A DNA stretch of 64,000 nucleotides, taken from positions 186,001-250,000 of the forward strand of contig JAHJEO010000018.1 of NCBI GenBank assembly GCA_018825305.1. The letters run 5' to 3'. This document shows, one piece after another, positions 28,695-39,700 of the stretch. Each line of letters starts with the position of its first letter. The first letter of the stretch is position 1. The translations under genes and the position numbers were made by a program. Source of the stretch: Gammaproteobacteria bacterium (lineage in GTDB: Bacteria > Pseudomonadota > Gammaproteobacteria > Burkholderiales > Rhodocyclaceae). The notes under the pieces were generated by a model. The model did no database searches. It worked only from the letters and a program-made list of their open reading frames with translations, and was not told where the DNA came from.

Positions 28695-29204
28695 ATTACG
28701 TTAGACGTCGCGGATGAGTCAGCCACGCTGGCGCTAGGCGCTGCGCTGGCGCAGGTGGTGGAGCCGGGTCTCGTCGTCTGGCTCGACGGCGATCTCGGTA
28801 CCGGCAAGACGACGCTGGTGCGGGGGCTGTTGCGCGCGCTGGGCGACACCGGGCCCGTGAAAAGCCCTACCTACACACTGGTTGAAGTTCACCCTGTTTC
28901 TGGGTTAAACTTGTATCACTTTGATTTGTATAGATTCAATCAGCCTGAGGAATACTTGGATGCGGGGCTGGACGAATACTTTGACGGACAGGGCATCTGC
29001 GTGGTCGAGTGGCCGGATCGCGCCGCCCCGTATTTGCCCGCAGCCGACGTCGCATTCACGCTGGAACATGCCGGCACGGGCCGCCGCGTCTCGATCATGG
29101 CCCACGGCGCACGAGGTGAACAATGTCTCGGCCGCCTGAAAAATTCGCTGACGAATTTTCCGTTTCCCGTCGCGCCGTCCTCAAGTTCGCCGCCGCCACC
29201 CTGA
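28680..29204 (+). CDS. tsaE: tRNA threonylcarbamoyladenosine biosynthesis ATPase TsaE
   Basis: The 174-aa protein has a Walker A loop in GDLGTGKTTLVRGLLRALG, plus SPTYTLVEVH and VVEWPDRAAPYLP, standard for TsaE, which powers the t6A synthesis complex. The region around 28899-28945 is unusually AT-rich for the window (leucine and phenylalanine codons in LNLYHFDLYRFNQP). The C-terminus runs 82 bp into amiC, longer than typical, ending in a Ser/Pro tail. The ATG at 28680 overlaps the divergent queG start. Confidence 0.9.
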   Translation: MHAGHITLDVADESATLALGAALAQVVEPGLVVWLDGDLGTGKTTLVRGLLRALGDTGPVKSPTYTLVEVHPVSGLNLYHFDLYRFNQPEEYLDAGLDEYFDGQGICVVEWPDRAAPYLPAADVAFTLEHAGTGRRVSIMAHGARGEQCLGRLKNSLTNFPFPVAPSSSSPPPP

Positions 29205-30406
29205 CGCTGGCCGTTTCAAAAGTCGGCGCTGGCGCCACGGCGAATGCAGCCGGCATCCTCGGCGTCCGTGTCTGGCCGGCCCGCGACTACACCCGCGTCG
29301 CCCTGGAGCAGGATCAGCCGATCCGCTTCACGCATTATTTGCTCAAGGATCCCGAGCGTCTCGTCGTCGACCTCGAAGGCGTCGAATTCAATACCGTGCT
29401 GCAGAGCCTGCCGGGCAAGATCGCCGAGGCCGACCCCAACATCAAGCTGATCCGCGCCGGGCGCAACCGCCCGGGCGTGGTGCGGCTGGTGATCGAACTC
29501 AAGGGCGAGGTCAAGCCGCAGGTGTTCACCCTCAAGCCTATCGGCGACTACGGCCACCGGCTGGTGCTCGACCTCTACCCGGCGCAGGAAATCGATCCCC
29601 TGATGGCCTTGCTGGAACAGAACGAGGTCAAGATCGAGGGTCCGCCGACCGGCAAAGACAAGCCCGCGGACAAGCCCGAAATCACCCGCATGGTCACGGT
29701 AGTCCTCGATCCGGGCCATGGCGGCGAAGACCCGGGGGCGGTCGGCCGCGGCGGCAGCAAGGAAAAAGAAGTGACGCTTTCCATCGCCCGCCGCCTCAAG
29801 GAAAAGATCGACGCCCAGCCCAACATGCGCTCGCTGCTGACGCGCGACGGCGACTATTTCATTCCCCTGCATCAGCGCGTTGGCAAGGCGCGGCGGGTGC
29901 AGGCCGATCTCTTCGTCTCGGTGCATGCCGACGCCTTCATCAAGCCGACGGCGCGCGGCTCGTCGGTGTTCGTGCTGTCGGAGAACGGTGCGTCGAGTTC
30001 GGCCGCGCGCTGGCTTGCCAACAAGGAAAACGCGGCCGACCTGATCGGCGGCGTCAATATTGGCGTCAAGGACCCACACCTGGCGCGCACGCTGCTCGAC
30101 CTGTCTCAGACAGCGACGCTCAGCGACAGCCTGAAGCTGGGCAAGGCTGTCCTCGGCGAACTCGGCGGCATCAACGCCCTGCACAAGGGCCATGTCGAGC
30201 AGGCAAGTTTCGCCGTGCTCAAGGCGCCGGACATTCCCTCCATCCTGATCGAGACCGCCTTCATTTCCAATCCCGAGGAAGAAAAGCGCCTGACCGACGA
30301 CGCTTACCAGGACAAGATGGCCGAGGCCATCCTGCGTGGAATCCGCGGCTATTTCGCGCGGAATCCGCCGCTCGCCAAGTCAAGGCTGGCCTCATTGGGG
30401 CAATAG
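29123..30406 (+). CDS. amiC: N-acetylmuramoyl-L-alanine amidase (AmiC type, Tat-exported)
   Basis: The 427-aa periplasmic amidase splits septal peptidoglycan during division. Residues 12-43 form a twin-arginine signal (SRRAVLKFAAATL). An AMIN domain (about 48-140) targets the septum. The Amidase_3 domain contains the zinc motif VVLDPGHGGEDPGAVG, a later SVHADAF and the catalytic Glu in SILIETAFISNPEEE. A GAGGTGA box precedes the ATG. The signal-peptide segment KVGAGATA is encoded by a copy of the dispersed motif. The gene overlaps tsaE by 82 bp, and the tsaE-amiC order is conserved widely. Confidence 0.94.
   Translation: MSRPPEKFADEFSVSRRAVLKFAAATLTLAVSKVGAGATANAAGILGVRVWPARDYTRVALEQDQPIRFTHYLLKDPERLVVDLEGVEFNTVLQSLPGKIAEADPNIKLIRAGRNRPGVVRLVIELKGEVKPQVFTLKPIGDYGHRLVLDLYPAQEIDPLMALLEQNEVKIEGPPTGKDKPADKPEITRMVTVVLDPGHGGEDPGAVGRGGSKEKEVTLSIARRLKEKIDAQPNMRSLLTRDGDYFIPLHQRVGKARRVQADLFVSVHADAFIKPTARGSSVFVLSENGASSSAARWLANKENAADLIGGVNIGVKDPHLARTLLDLSQTATLSDSLKLGKAVLGELGGINALHKGHVEQASFAVLKAPDIPSILIETAFISNPEEEKRLTDDAYQDKMAEAILRGIRGYFARNPPLAKSRLASLGQ
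29218..29242 (+). repeat. Dispersed motif, copy 4 (inside the amiC signal peptide)
   Basis: AAAAGTCGGCGCTGGCGCCA followed by CGGCG encodes KVGAGATA near the end of the Tat signal peptide. It differs from the core by one base (GCC for GGC). Confidence 0.65.
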
Positions 30407-30457
30407 TCCGACTGCTATAATCGCGCGCTTTCCCACGCGGTTACAGGTTTGGCGGCA

Positions 30458-31384
30458 ATGCAGGTCTTTCGCAGGGTTCCCGAGGCAACGAATTCTCCCA
30501 CCGTGCTCACCATCGGCAATTTCGATGGCCTGCACCTGGGTCATCGCGCCATGCTCGAGCGCCTTGCTGCGCGCGGCGCCGAACTGGGGCTGCCGACCAC
30601 GGTGATGACCTTTGAGCCGCATCCGCGCGAACTATTCACGCCGGACCAGGCGCCGGCTCGCCTCACCTCGCTGCGCGAGAAGCTGCAGCTTCTCGACGGC
30701 TGCGGTGTCGACCGCGCCTTTGTCTGCCATTTCTCGCGGCGCATCGCCGGCCTGTCGGCTGAGGAATTCATCGAGAACATCCTGGTGCGCGGGCTTGGCG
30801 TAAGACACGTGATCATCGGCGACGACTTTCGCTTCGGCAAGGGCCGCGCCGGCGATTTCGCCATGCTTGCTGCGGCCGGGCAGCGGCTCGGCTTCGGCGT
30901 CGAGGCCATGCATACCGTGGAGGTGCTGGAGGAGCGCGTGTCCAGCTCTGCGGTGCGCGGCGCGCTGGCCGCCGGCAACCTCGAACATGCGGCGCAACTC
31001 CTCGGCCACCCCTACTGCATTGCCGGTCGCGTCGTCCACGGCGACAAGATCGGCCGCCGCATCGGCTACCCGACCGCCAACATCCAGTTGAAGCGCAAGC
31101 GCCTACCGCTCAACGGGGTGTTCGCCGTCACCGTTTCCGGCCTCGACAAGCGCCACCTGCCGGGCGCTGCCAGCCTCGGTGTGCGGCCGACGCTGGGGCA
31201 GGGTTTGAAGCCGGTGCTGGAAGTGAATCTGTTCGACTTCGACCGCGAGATCTATGGTTCGCACATCACCGTGCATTTCCTGCACAAGATGCGAGACGAG
31301 ATGAAGTTCGACTCGCTCGACGCGCTGACGGCACAGATCGGCTGCGACGTGAAGGACATCCGCAACTACTTTGAAGGTAACTGA
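30458..31384 (+). CDS. ribF: Bifunctional riboflavin kinase / FAD synthetase
   Basis: The 308-aa enzyme phosphorylates riboflavin and adenylates FMN. The N-terminal nucleotidyltransferase has [16 protein letters not shown] and FEPHPRELF, and [13 protein letters not shown] follows. The C-terminal kinase has [20 protein letters not shown] and LNGVFAVTV. The ATG at 30458 gives the normal N-terminus; an in-frame TTG at 30449 is less likely. It lies upstream of ileS-lspA-fkpB-ispH, the classic proteobacterial order. Confidence 0.95.
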   Translation: MQVFRRVPEATNSPTVLTIGNFDGLHLGHRAMLERLAARGAELGLPTTVMTFEPHPRELFTPDQAPARLTSLREKLQLLDGCGVDRAFVCHFSRRIAGLSAEEFIENILVRGLGVRHVIIGDDFRFGKGRAGDFAMLAAAGQRLGFGVEAMHTVEVLEERVSSSAVRGALAAGNLEHAAQLLGHPYCIAGRVVHGDKIGRRIGYPTANIQLKRKRLPLNGVFAVTVSGLDKRHLPGAASLGVRPTLGQGLKPVLEVNLFDFDREIYGSHITVHFLHKMRDEMKFDSLDALTAQIGCDVKDIRNYFEGN

Positions 31385-31412
31385 GTCGAAGGCAACCAGC
31401 CTCAGAAAAATC

Positions 31413-34244
31413 ATGGCCGACTACCGCAAGACCCTCAACATGCCCGACACGGCGTTCCCGATGCGCGGCGACCTCGCCAAGCGCGAGCCGGCCTGGATCG
31501 CCCAATGGCAGGAGCACGGGCTTTACCAGAAGATCCGCGCGGCGTCCGCTGGAAGGCCGCGCTTCGTGCTCCATGACGGCCCGCCCTACGCCAACGGCGA
31601 TATCCACATCGGCCACGCCGTCAACAAGATCCTCAAGGACATCATCGTCCGTTCGAAGACGCTGGCCGGCTTCGATGCGCCCTACATTCCCGGCTGGGAC
31701 TGCCACGGCCTGCCGATCGAACACCAGATCGAGAAGACCCACGGCAAGCACCTGCCGGCCGAGCAGGCCCGTGCCCACTGCCGAACCTACGCCCAGGAGC
31801 AGATCGAGCGGCAGAAGAAGGACTTCATCCGCCTCGGCGTGCTCGGCGACTGGGATCGTCCCTACAAGACGATGGAATATCGCAACGAGGCCGACGAGAT
31901 TCGCGCCCTGGGCGAAATGTATCGCCGCGGCTATCTGTTCAAGGGCTTGAAGCCGGTTAACTGGTGTTTCGACTGCGGCTCGGCGCTGGCCGAGGCCGAG
32001 GTCGAATACGCCGACAAGAAATCGCCGGCCATCGATGTCGCCTTCCCGCTCGACACCGCCGAACGCGGCCGGCTGGCCGGTGCCTTCGGCGTCGATTCCC
32101 TGCCGGAGAAGTCCGTCTTCGCGGTGATCTGGACCACCACGCCGTGGACCATTCCCGGCAACCAGGCGCTCAACGTCCATCCCGAGTTCGTCTATGAACT
32201 GGTGGATACGCCCAAGGGCCTGCTGATCCTCGCCGCCGAGCTGCGCGCCGTCGCGCTGGAACGCTTCGGCCTACCTGCCAACGAATGCAGGGTGCTGGGC
32301 GCAGCGCGTGGCATCGCGCTCGACCGCATGGCTTTCCGCCATCCCTTCTACGACCGTGCCTCGATGGTGTTCCTCGGCGAGTACGTCACGCTCGATACCG
32401 GCACCGGCATCGTGCATAGCGCGCCGGCCTACGGCGTAGAGGACTACGACTCCTGCAAGCGCGCCGGCATGAGCAATGACGAGATCCTCACCCCGGTGCA
32501 GGGCAATGGCTGCTACGCCGAGGGCTTGCCCTTCTTCGGCGGCCTGCACGTCTGGAAGGCCAACCCCCTGATCGTCGAGAAACTCGCCGAGGTGGGCTGC
32601 CTGCTGGCCGGCGGTGAGATCATGCACAGCACCATGCATTGCTGGCGCCACAAGACGCCAACCATCTATCGCGCCACGACGCAATGGTTCGTGGGAATGG
32701 ACAGGCAACCGAACGAGGGAGACACGCTGCGCACGGCAGCGCTGGCCGCCATCGAGGCCACCGAGTTCTTCCCGGCCTGGGGCAAGGCGCGGTTGCACGC
32801 GATGATCGCCAATCGTCCCGACTGGTGCGTCTCGCGCCAGCGCAACTGGGGCGTGCCGATTCCCTTCTTTCTGCACAAGGAAACGGGCGAGCCGCATCCG
32901 CGCACGCTGGAGCTGATCGAAGCGGTGGCGAAACGGGTCGAAGCCGGCGGAATCGAGGCCTGGTTCGCCCTCGGTGAACGGGACGCGAAGGACTTGCTCG
33001 GCGAAGAGAGTGCCCAGTACGACAAGATGAGCGACACGCTCGACGTCTGGTTCGATTCGGGCACGACGCACTGGTCGGTGCTGCGCGGCTCGCACGAGGC
33101 CGATTGCGCCTACCCCGCCGATCTCTACCTCGAAGGCTCCGACCAGCATCGCGGCTGGTTCCATTCCTCCTTGCTCACCGGCTGCGCCATCGACGGCCGC
33201 GCGCCCTACAAGGGCCTGCTCACCCACGGCTTCGTCGTCGATGGCAAGGGCATGAAGATGTCCAAGTCCAAGGGCAACGTTGTCGCGCCGCAGCAGGTGT
33301 CCGACACGCTCGGCGCCGAGATCCTGCGGCTGTGGGTGGCGGCCACCGACTACTCGGGCGAACTGACCATCTCCAAGGAGATCCTCGACCGCGTGGTCGA
33401 GGTCTATCGCCGCCTGCGCAACACGCTCAAGTTCCTGCTCGCCAATACCGCCGACTTCGACGCCGCCACGCAGATGCTGCCCGTGTCCGACTGGCTCGAA
33501 GTTGACCGCTACGCGCTGGCACTGACCGTTGAGCTACAAAGCAATTGTCTGGCCGCCTACGACCGCTACGAGTTCCACAAGATTGTGCAGGCGTTGCAGA
33601 ATTTCTGCGCCGAGGACATGGGTGCCTTCTACCTCGACATCCTCAAGGACCGCCTCTACACCACGGCCGCCGACTCGCGGGCGCGGCGCTCTGCGCAGGG
33701 CGCGCTGTGGCACATCGTGCAGAGCCTGACGCGGCTGATGGCACCGATCCTCTCCTTCACTGCCGAGGAAATTCGGCAGGTGCAAGGTGGCGACAGCGTC
33801 ATGCTGACGACCTGGCACGAACTTCCCGGCCTTGATGAAATGTCGGCGCTGGCGGCACGGTGGCAAGCGATCCGCGTCGTGCGCGCCGAGGTGATGAAAA
33901 AGATCGAGGAGGTGCGCAGCGCCGGCGGCATCGGCTCGTCGCTGCAGGCGGAAGTCGCAATCACTGCCACGGACGACGCCTACGATCTGCTGGCCTCGCT
34001 CGGCGACGACCTCAAGTTTGTGCTGATCTGCTCGAAGGTCACGCTGCAAAAAGTTATGCGTAGTGGTATCCATGCGGACGGCGCTGGCGGCACGGCGATT
34101 GTCGTCACGCCCAGCCCGCATGCCAAGTGCGCCCGCTGCTGGCACTGGCGCGAGGATGTCGGCCAAAACAGCGAACATCCGGAGCTGTGCGGCCGCTGCG
34201 TCACCAATCTCCATGGTGCGGGCGAGGTGCGCGAGATTGCGTAA
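31413..34244 (+). CDS. ileS: Isoleucyl-tRNA synthetase
   Basis: The 943-aa class I synthetase has the HIGH motif in [15 protein letters not shown], the KMSKS motif in [14 protein letters not shown], an editing (CP1) domain with [18 protein letters not shown], and a C-terminal zinc site with [12 protein letters not shown] and CGRCVTN. The length is near that of the E. coli enzyme. Two copies of the dispersed motif lie in its 3' part, encoding MSALAARW and [10 protein letters not shown]. These stretches sit in less conserved regions. The lspA start overlaps the stop. Confidence 0.96.
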   Translation: MADYRKTLNMPDTAFPMRGDLAKREPAWIAQWQEHGLYQKIRAASAGRPRFVLHDGPPYANGDIHIGHAVNKILKDIIVRSKTLAGFDAPYIPGWDCHGLPIEHQIEKTHGKHLPAEQARAHCRTYAQEQIERQKKDFIRLGVLGDWDRPYKTMEYRNEADEIRALGEMYRRGYLFKGLKPVNWCFDCGSALAEAEVEYADKKSPAIDVAFPLDTAERGRLAGAFGVDSLPEKSVFAVIWTTTPWTIPGNQALNVHPEFVYELVDTPKGLLILAAELRAVALERFGLPANECRVLGAARGIALDRMAFRHPFYDRASMVFLGEYVTLDTGTGIVHSAPAYGVEDYDSCKRAGMSNDEILTPVQGNGCYAEGLPFFGGLHVWKANPLIVEKLAEVGCLLAGGEIMHSTMHCWRHKTPTIYRATTQWFVGMDRQPNEGDTLRTAALAAIEATEFFPAWGKARLHAMIANRPDWCVSRQRNWGVPIPFFLHKETGEPHPRTLELIEAVAKRVEAGGIEAWFALGERDAKDLLGEESAQYDKMSDTLDVWFDSGTTHWSVLRGSHEADCAYPADLYLEGSDQHRGWFHSSLLTGCAIDGRAPYKGLLTHGFVVDGKGMKMSKSKGNVVAPQQVSDTLGAEILRLWVAATDYSGELTISKEILDRVVEVYRRLRNTLKFLLANTADFDAATQMLPVSDWLEVDRYALALTVELQSNCLAAYDRYEFHKIVQALQNFCAEDMGAFYLDILKDRLYTTAADSRARRSAQGALWHIVQSLTRLMAPILSFTAEEIRQVQGGDSVMLTTWHELPGLDEMSALAARWQAIRVVRAEVMKKIEEVRSAGGIGSSLQAEVAITATDDAYDLLASLGDDLKFVLICSKVTLQKVMRSGIHADGAGGTAIVVTPSPHAKCARCWHWREDVGQNSEHPELCGRCVTNLHGAGEVREIA
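33842..33860 (+). repeat. Dispersed motif, copy 5 (inside ileS)
   Basis: GTCGGCGCTGGCGGCACGG is an exact core copy that encodes SALAAR in the C-terminal region of IleS, a different reading frame from the copy 236 bp downstream. Confidence 0.7.
34078..34097 (+). repeat. Dispersed motif, copy 6 (inside ileS)
   Basis: ACGGCGCTGGCGGCACGGCG matches the core from its fourth base on and encodes GAGGTA just upstream of the IleS zinc site. Confidence 0.6.
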
Positions 34245-34719
34245 CTCGTCGCCGAGCCGCTGGCTTCTGCTTGCCGGCGGCGTGATCGTCGCCGACTTTC
34301 TCACCAAGGCGTGGGTGCTGTCCGCCTTCCAGCCGCACGAGACCGTCGCAGTCCTGCCCTTCTTCAATCTGGTGCTGGTGTTCAATGCCGGCGCCGCCTT
34401 CAGTTTCCTGGCTCAGGCCGGTGGCTGGCAAAAATGGTTCTTCGTCGTGCTGGCGCTGGCCATTTCGGCCTGGATCGTCGTCTTGCTGTGGCGGCACGCC
34501 AACGACCGCTTGCAGTCGGTGGCCCTCGCGCTGGTTTTGGGTGGCGCACTGGGCAACGTGATCGACCGGCTGCGCTTCGGCGCGGTGGTGGATTTCCTTG
34601 ATTTCCACGTCGCCGGCTGGCACTGGCCCGCCTTCAACGTCGCCGACTCGGCCATCAGCATCGGCGTGGCCTTGCTGGTGTGGCATTCGTTCATCCACAA
34701 GGAAGCGCCGCATGAGTGA
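34237..34719 (+). CDS. lspA: Lipoprotein signal peptidase
   Basis: The 160-aa aspartyl protease of the inner membrane cleaves prolipoprotein signal peptides. It has four membrane helices, and the catalytic Asp pair lies in [18 protein letters not shown] and [11 protein letters not shown]. The start is placed at a TTG (34237), eight bases after a GAGG box and overlapping the ileS stop; an ATG at 34213 is the alternative. It is followed by fkpB with an 8-bp overlap. Confidence 0.94.
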   Translation: MRNSSPSRWLLLAGGVIVADFLTKAWVLSAFQPHETVAVLPFFNLVLVFNAGAAFSFLAQAGGWQKWFFVVLALAISAWIVVLLWRHANDRLQSVALALVLGGALGNVIDRLRFGAVVDFLDFHVAGWHWPAFNVADSAISIGVALLVWHSFIHKEAPHE

Positions 34720-35146
34720 TCAGGTCAAGCCGGACAGTCTCGTCACGCTGCATTACCGCCTGGCCACGGCTGACGACACCGAACTGGTCAGCACCTTCGC
34801 CGGCGGCCCGGCGACCCTGCAACTGGGTGCCGGAGAACTGGCACCGACGCTGGAGGCCTGTCTTGCCGGTTTGCCGGTCGGCGAGCACCACGTCTTCCTG
34901 CTTGAACCGCAGCAGGCCTTCGGCCAGTACAGTTCGCAACTGGTCAAGCGTTTCGCCCGCGACGATCTGCCGAAACGCGACGAGGAAATCACGCTGCACG
35001 ACGCGATTGAGTTCGCCGCGCCCGACGGCAGCACCTATGTCGGCACGGTGCGCGAACTCGATGCCGACGCGGCGCTGATCGATTTCAACCACCCGCTGGC
35101 GGGCAAGTCGGTCCGCTTCGAGGTCAAGATCATAGGAGTGCTGTGA
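34712..35146 (+). CDS. fkpB: FKBP-type peptidyl-prolyl cis-trans isomerase (FkpB/SlpA)
   Basis: The 144-aa protein has the SlyD/FkpB layout. A split FKBP domain starts [19 protein letters not shown] and includes [16 protein letters not shown]. An inserted chaperone flap follows ([19 protein letters not shown]), then [17 protein letters not shown]. No His-rich metal tail is present, which favours FkpB over SlyD. Its position between lspA and ispH is the standard one. An AAGGA box precedes the ATG and its stop overlaps ispH. Confidence 0.93.
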   Translation: MSDQVKPDSLVTLHYRLATADDTELVSTFAGGPATLQLGAGELAPTLEACLAGLPVGEHHVFLLEPQQAFGQYSSQLVKRFARDDLPKRDEEITLHDAIEFAAPDGSTYVGTVRELDADAALIDFNHPLAGKSVRFEVKIIGVL

Positions 35147-36066
35147 TGGAAGTGCTACTCGCCAATCCCCGCGGTTTCTGCGCCGGCGTCGAGCGTGCCA
35201 TCGCCATCGTCGAGCGCGCCCTGGAGAAGTTCGGCGCGCCGATCTACGTTCGCCACGAAGTGGTGCACAACCGCTTCGTCGTCGATGGCCTCAAGGCCAA
35301 GGGCGCCGTGTTCGTCGAGGAACTGGATGAAGTGCCGGCGGGTGCCACCGTGATCTTCAGCGCCCATGGCGTGTCGAAGGCAATCCGCGAGGAAGCCGAC
35401 AGGCGCGGCCTGCGGGTGTTCGACGCCACCTGCCCACTGGTCACCAAGGTGCATATCGAGGTCGAGCGACACTGCAGGGCCGGGCGCGAAATCGTAATGA
35501 TCGGCCACAAGGGACACCCCGAGGTCGAGGGCACCATGGGGCAGGCACACTGCGGCATGCATCTGGTCGAGAATGTCGGCGACGTGGCGGGACTGCAGGT
35601 GAACAACCCCGGGAAACTTGCCTACGTGACCCAAACCACCTTGTCGATTGACGATGCCGCCGCCATCGTCGCGGCGCTCAAGGCGCGCTTCCCCGACATC
35701 GTCGGGCCGAAGAAGGACGACATCTGCTATGCGACGCAGAACCGGCAGGACGCCGTCAAGGCGTTGGCCCAGCGTAGCGACTTGGTTATTGTCGTCGGAT
35801 CACGGAACAGTTCGAACTCGAACCGCCTGCGCGAGGTGGCTGAAAATCTCGGAATCCCCGCGAAACTGGTCGATAGTGGCGCGGATATCGACCCCGCCTG
35901 GCTCGCCGGAAAAGTCGGCGTTGGCGTGACGGCGGGCGCGTCAGCCCCGGAGGTTCTGGTTACCGAGGTGGTGGATCGATTGCGCGATCTGGGTGCGGGC
36001 AGTGTTCAACTGCTTGCTGGAGCTGCGGAAAACGTCAATTTCCCCTTGCCGAAGGAACTTGCGTAG
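35146..36066 (+). CDS. ispH: 4-hydroxy-3-methylbut-2-enyl diphosphate reductase
   Basis: This 306-aa [4Fe-4S] enzyme ends the non-mevalonate isoprenoid route. Its three cluster Cys lie in [26 protein letters not shown] and [13 protein letters not shown]. The catalytic Glu region is [11 protein letters not shown]. The ATG at 35146 overlaps the fkpB TGA (TGATG) with a GGAG box. Together with dxs and ispA in this window, three isoprenoid genes are present. Its 3' end overlaps the convergent TonB-like gene by 32 bp. Confidence 0.96.
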   Translation: MEVLLANPRGFCAGVERAIAIVERALEKFGAPIYVRHEVVHNRFVVDGLKAKGAVFVEELDEVPAGATVIFSAHGVSKAIREEADRRGLRVFDATCPLVTKVHIEVERHCRAGREIVMIGHKGHPEVEGTMGQAHCGMHLVENVGDVAGLQVNNPGKLAYVTQTTLSIDDAAAIVAALKARFPDIVGPKKDDICYATQNRQDAVKALAQRSDLVIVVGSRNSSNSNRLREVAENLGIPAKLVDSGADIDPAWLAGKVGVGVTAGASAPEVLVTEVVDRLRDLGAGSVQLLAGAAENVNFPLPKELA

Positions 36067-36787
36067 CCGGTGCCGGCGATCGGCTCTTGCCCTGAAGAGG
36101 GTCGGTCACTTCCAATATTGAAAACTTCGCTTGCGGGGCGGCGCCCGGTTCGAAGAGCACTTCCGCGAGCAACTGGCTCTTGACCGGTGATCCTGTTATC
36201 AGCCCGGGGGCGAATCGGGCCTGGATGAAGGCGGCAATCACCGAGGGTTCGAAAATTCCCGCGGGCTCGGCATCCGTGATCCGGTATTGATCAATTTCAC
36301 CTGACTCGTTAATCAACAACAGGATGGTGACCCGTCCGCGGAAATTTTCAGCCGTGGCGGGGTAATGCGGCCAGATTGGCTTGAGCGGTGTCGGGTTCCG
36401 ATGCAGGTAGCGGCTGGTGTAGTACCAAGGGCCGGGAAACAAGCCGGACGGGTGGGGGCCGATTGTTGCCGCATTGTCCTGATCCAGGTTCGTCTTGCCG
36501 GGCGTCGGTTCCGCGATTGACACCGGATCATTGTGGGGCGCGGGCAGGGAAGCGGTCGCTTCGGCTGCGCCGGAGCGGGAAAACTCGGGATGGTGTGGCT
36601 GCGACAGGGTAACCGCCAGCGGCTGCCAGGGTGCTAGCCGACTGGCACGGGTCGCCGCGAAGTCGCCCGGCGCGAGCAACAGGAACAAGGCGTGGGCCGC
36701 CATCGAGACGACAAGGCTGGCGAATAGCCGGACATGCCAGCCATTCGCCTTTCCATCGCTATTGCAGGATCTCGCGCCAGCTGACAC
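36035..36787 (-). CDS. TonB C-terminal-domain protein at the end of the pilus operon
   Basis: The 250-aa protein has one N-terminal membrane helix ([19 protein letters not shown]), a Pro-rich periplasmic linker and a TonB C-terminal-like domain ([34 protein letters not shown]). No ExbB or ExbD is nearby. The start is doubtful: the first ATG in frame (36703) would fall inside the membrane helix, so a GTG at 36787, overlapping the last 29 bp of pilY1, is proposed. It may be a TonB-like energiser or a stand-alone envelope protein linked to pilus assembly by position only. Confidence 0.6.
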   Translation of the reverse strand: MSAGARSCNSDGKANGWHVRLFASLVVSMAAHALFLLLAPGDFAATRASRLAPWQPLAVTLSQPHHPEFSRSGAAEATASLPAPHNDPVSIAEPTPGKTNLDQDNAATIGPHPSGLFPGPWYYTSRYLHRNPTPLKPIWPHYPATAENFRGRVTILLLINESGEIDQYRITDAEPAGIFEPSVIAAFIQARFAPGLITGSPVKSQLLAEVLFEPGAAPQAKFSILEVTDPLQGKSRSPAPATQVPSARGN

Positions 36788-39700
36788 GCTTACCCACCGG
36801 CGGAGGCGTGTTGAACGGCGCATCGAAGGTGATCTGTTCACCGGTCGAGAGGGTGATGATGACGACCGTCTTTCCGGATGGCAGGCGGACGATGTTGATG
36901 CCGACGACGATCGCCTCGACGCCGCTCGCACCGACCACTTTCTGGCCGATCTTGAAGTTGCTGGCACCGCCGACCGTGCAACCGTTCTTGTAGTCGGGGA
37001 AATTCAGGTAGCTGTAGCCGCCGATGTTGCAGGCGTTGCTTACCGGCACGTTGCTTGGTACCACCAGTGTCCCCAACTGCAATTTCGGATCGACGTTCAC
37101 GCGTTCCCCGCTATCGGGCAGATCGATGAACCAGCTGTCGCCCACCGTGCAGTCCATGTCGCCGTCCGGCGTTACCGTACGCACGATGCTGGTGCCGCTA
37201 CCCGAGTTGGTCAAGGTCCGGTTGCGGTGCAAAAGCGTAAGGGTGTTGCGCAGGGCGGGCAGGGGCGTCGTGACCATCGGATCCTTGATGCCCCAGATGG
37301 ACTGTTGCTGCGTGCTGGAAACGTCGGTTGCCCCAAGGTAGCGGCCCGTGCCAACGTAAACGAACGGGGCACCCTGTACCTCTGCCAGTTCCGGTTTGGT
37401 CGTGATCGGCTGTGGTGTGCCGCTGCCATCGGTCACCTGGGCAAGCAGCGTTGCTTCGCGGCCGGCGACGCCGAAGGTGTCGTTCACGTCGAAGCGCCAG
37501 ACATTGCCGTCGAGATCGACACCATAGGCGCGCTGGATGGTGTTGTTGAAGAGCCCGTTTTCAACCCAGACGTTCATGTGGTTAAGGCCGCTCGGGCTCA
37601 ACGCCGTTCCTGTGCCGGTGCTGATGCGGTAAAGCACCTGGCCGGTGGCTGCGTTCAGAACGTAGAGGTAACCGATGCCGTCATCGTTGTTGTATCCCGA
37701 CGTGACCAGGACCACCCAGGTACCATCCGCCAGCTTGCCGATGATCGGATTGTTGTAGGTGTAGCCGATATGGCAGTCGGTGTAGACCGTGCTGGTAGGC
37801 GCCTTGGTGGTGGCATTCACGGTAAGGCAGGATGCGCTATTTTTGAACTCCCATAATCCCTTGGGTGCCGCCGGGTCAGTGATGTCCAGCGCGTAATAGC
37901 CTTTGCCGCCCTTGTTCAGCCCGGCCACCAGAATCGTCTTCCAGCAGTTTTCCGGTGCAGTCGGCGAGGCGAGTGCGCAATCCGCCGAATTTGTCTTGTC
38001 GAAGATGTCGGCTGCAGACGGGGTGCCATCGACGTAATACTGGTGATGCGTATCGTAATTCTCGTCGGCCAGTTTGTAGAGGTTGGGCAGCACCATGGTG
38101 GGGATGAATGCCCATGCCTCAACACCGCCCTGGGTATCCACGATCGATGTGCCGGCATAGAAGGCATGCAACATGCCGTCGTTTGCTGCCACATAGACCA
38201 TCGGCGTGCGCCCTGCCTTGGCGGAGCGGAAGGCGACATAGCCGGCATCGGTATATTCGGCCGGAGGCGATTTGACGAAGACCGGTTGTGCGCTGATGAT
38301 GTCACCGAGAACGTGTTCCCGGGTACGGTACAGCTTGTTTATGTCGGTGCTGGTGGCCGGTGGCCCCGAGTCGAAGCCCATCTTTCCTGTCTGGCCGCGC
38401 AGGAAGTTGACCAGGTTGGCTCCCGGTGCCGCGCCGCGCTGGTTGGCGGTGCTGCCGCTGCCGTCGCCCATGTTCGGGTATTGGCTGAGCAGGGCGATCT
38501 TGGCTGCATTGAAATTCAACTGTTCCGTTGCATCCAGGGTGGTCACGGCCGCACCGGTCGGCAAGCCGCTGCCATCGCAGGCATAGGTGCCCAGCTTGAA
38601 GTCCACCAGGTTGTTGCTCGCTCCGCTGCGGAACAGTTTGATGGCGCGATTGTCGCAGGCCGGCTTGGTCAGCGCATCGAGTTTGGTCGAGGCCGACCAG
38701 ATGGCAGTACCGCTCACCGCGCCGGTGGCGAGGTCGATCTCGCGGGCTTCAAGTTCCCCGGTCCATTTCTGGGTCACGTACTTGGCCGTGTAGGCAAAGT
38801 TGTCGCCGGCCACCGGCTCGAGGTTGGAGGTCGCCGCCGCGGCCGCCGAGGCGACGCGCGCGCTGATGCCGGACAGGGCGCTGTTGAGGCTGTCAATCAC
38901 GCTATCCGGGTCGCGCGCACTGAAGTACTGACCACGGCCGTTGACCGCCGCATGCCAAAGGTCGTCCAGTGCCGTCGGATCATCCGACGACGGAACAGGC
39001 CAGTTGGTCGAACCGGACCGAATGTTGGCGAAGGTGCCGGTCGCATCGGTCTTGTAGGTTGGCGAATACGTGAGCGTGCCGGACAGACCGAGGCCCATGG
39101 TGAAGGTGGTCATGTGCTGCCAGTTGGCCTTGTCATCCTCGTTGCCCGTACCGCTCGAGGGGACGTTGTTGTCGCAGGTGCTGAGGGTGCCGCCCAGGGC
39201 TCCGGTGCAGTTGCCCAGCGCCGACGTGCGAAGGTCGGTCTTGTAGTAGTACTGGGCGACGTCGGCAAGCGTGTTGCTGCTGCCCCCGGTGGAAGAACTG
39301 GTTTCGCAGGGCCACTGCTGCACGCCGCTGGTGCAATTGGCCGGCGCATCGGGCGGGCCGACACCTGTTACCGTGCCGTTGGCCGGCAGGGCCGGTGCTG
39401 CTGCGTAGCAAGTCGCCGGGCTGAAGTCGGTCCAGTTGGACGTGTTCGTCACCGTACTCCCAATCTGCGACCCCGACTGGTTTGGGCCCGGGTAGGTCTT
39501 GGAGGTGACGGTTGCCCGGTACTGCTTCTTGTAGCCGTCGATGGTCAGCAACTGGCAGTCGGTGGCCGCACCGCCGGCATCCTGCGATGTTGCCGTGCAT
39601 GCGCCGACGTCGGACCAGGCACCGATGGTGGACTGGCAGATCGGCAAGGTGCTGGTGTCGGTATTGGTGCACTGGGTGTTGCTCCAGGATCCGCCGCAGG

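Noticed and set aside
34712-35146. SlyD assignment for the FKBP gene
   Set aside because: No His/Cys-rich metal-binding tail and the lspA-ispH context both point to FkpB.
35910-35936. Resemblance of ispH sequence to the dispersed motif
   Set aside because: It encodes [11 protein letters not shown], an IspH family motif, so protein conservation explains it and the match is imperfect.
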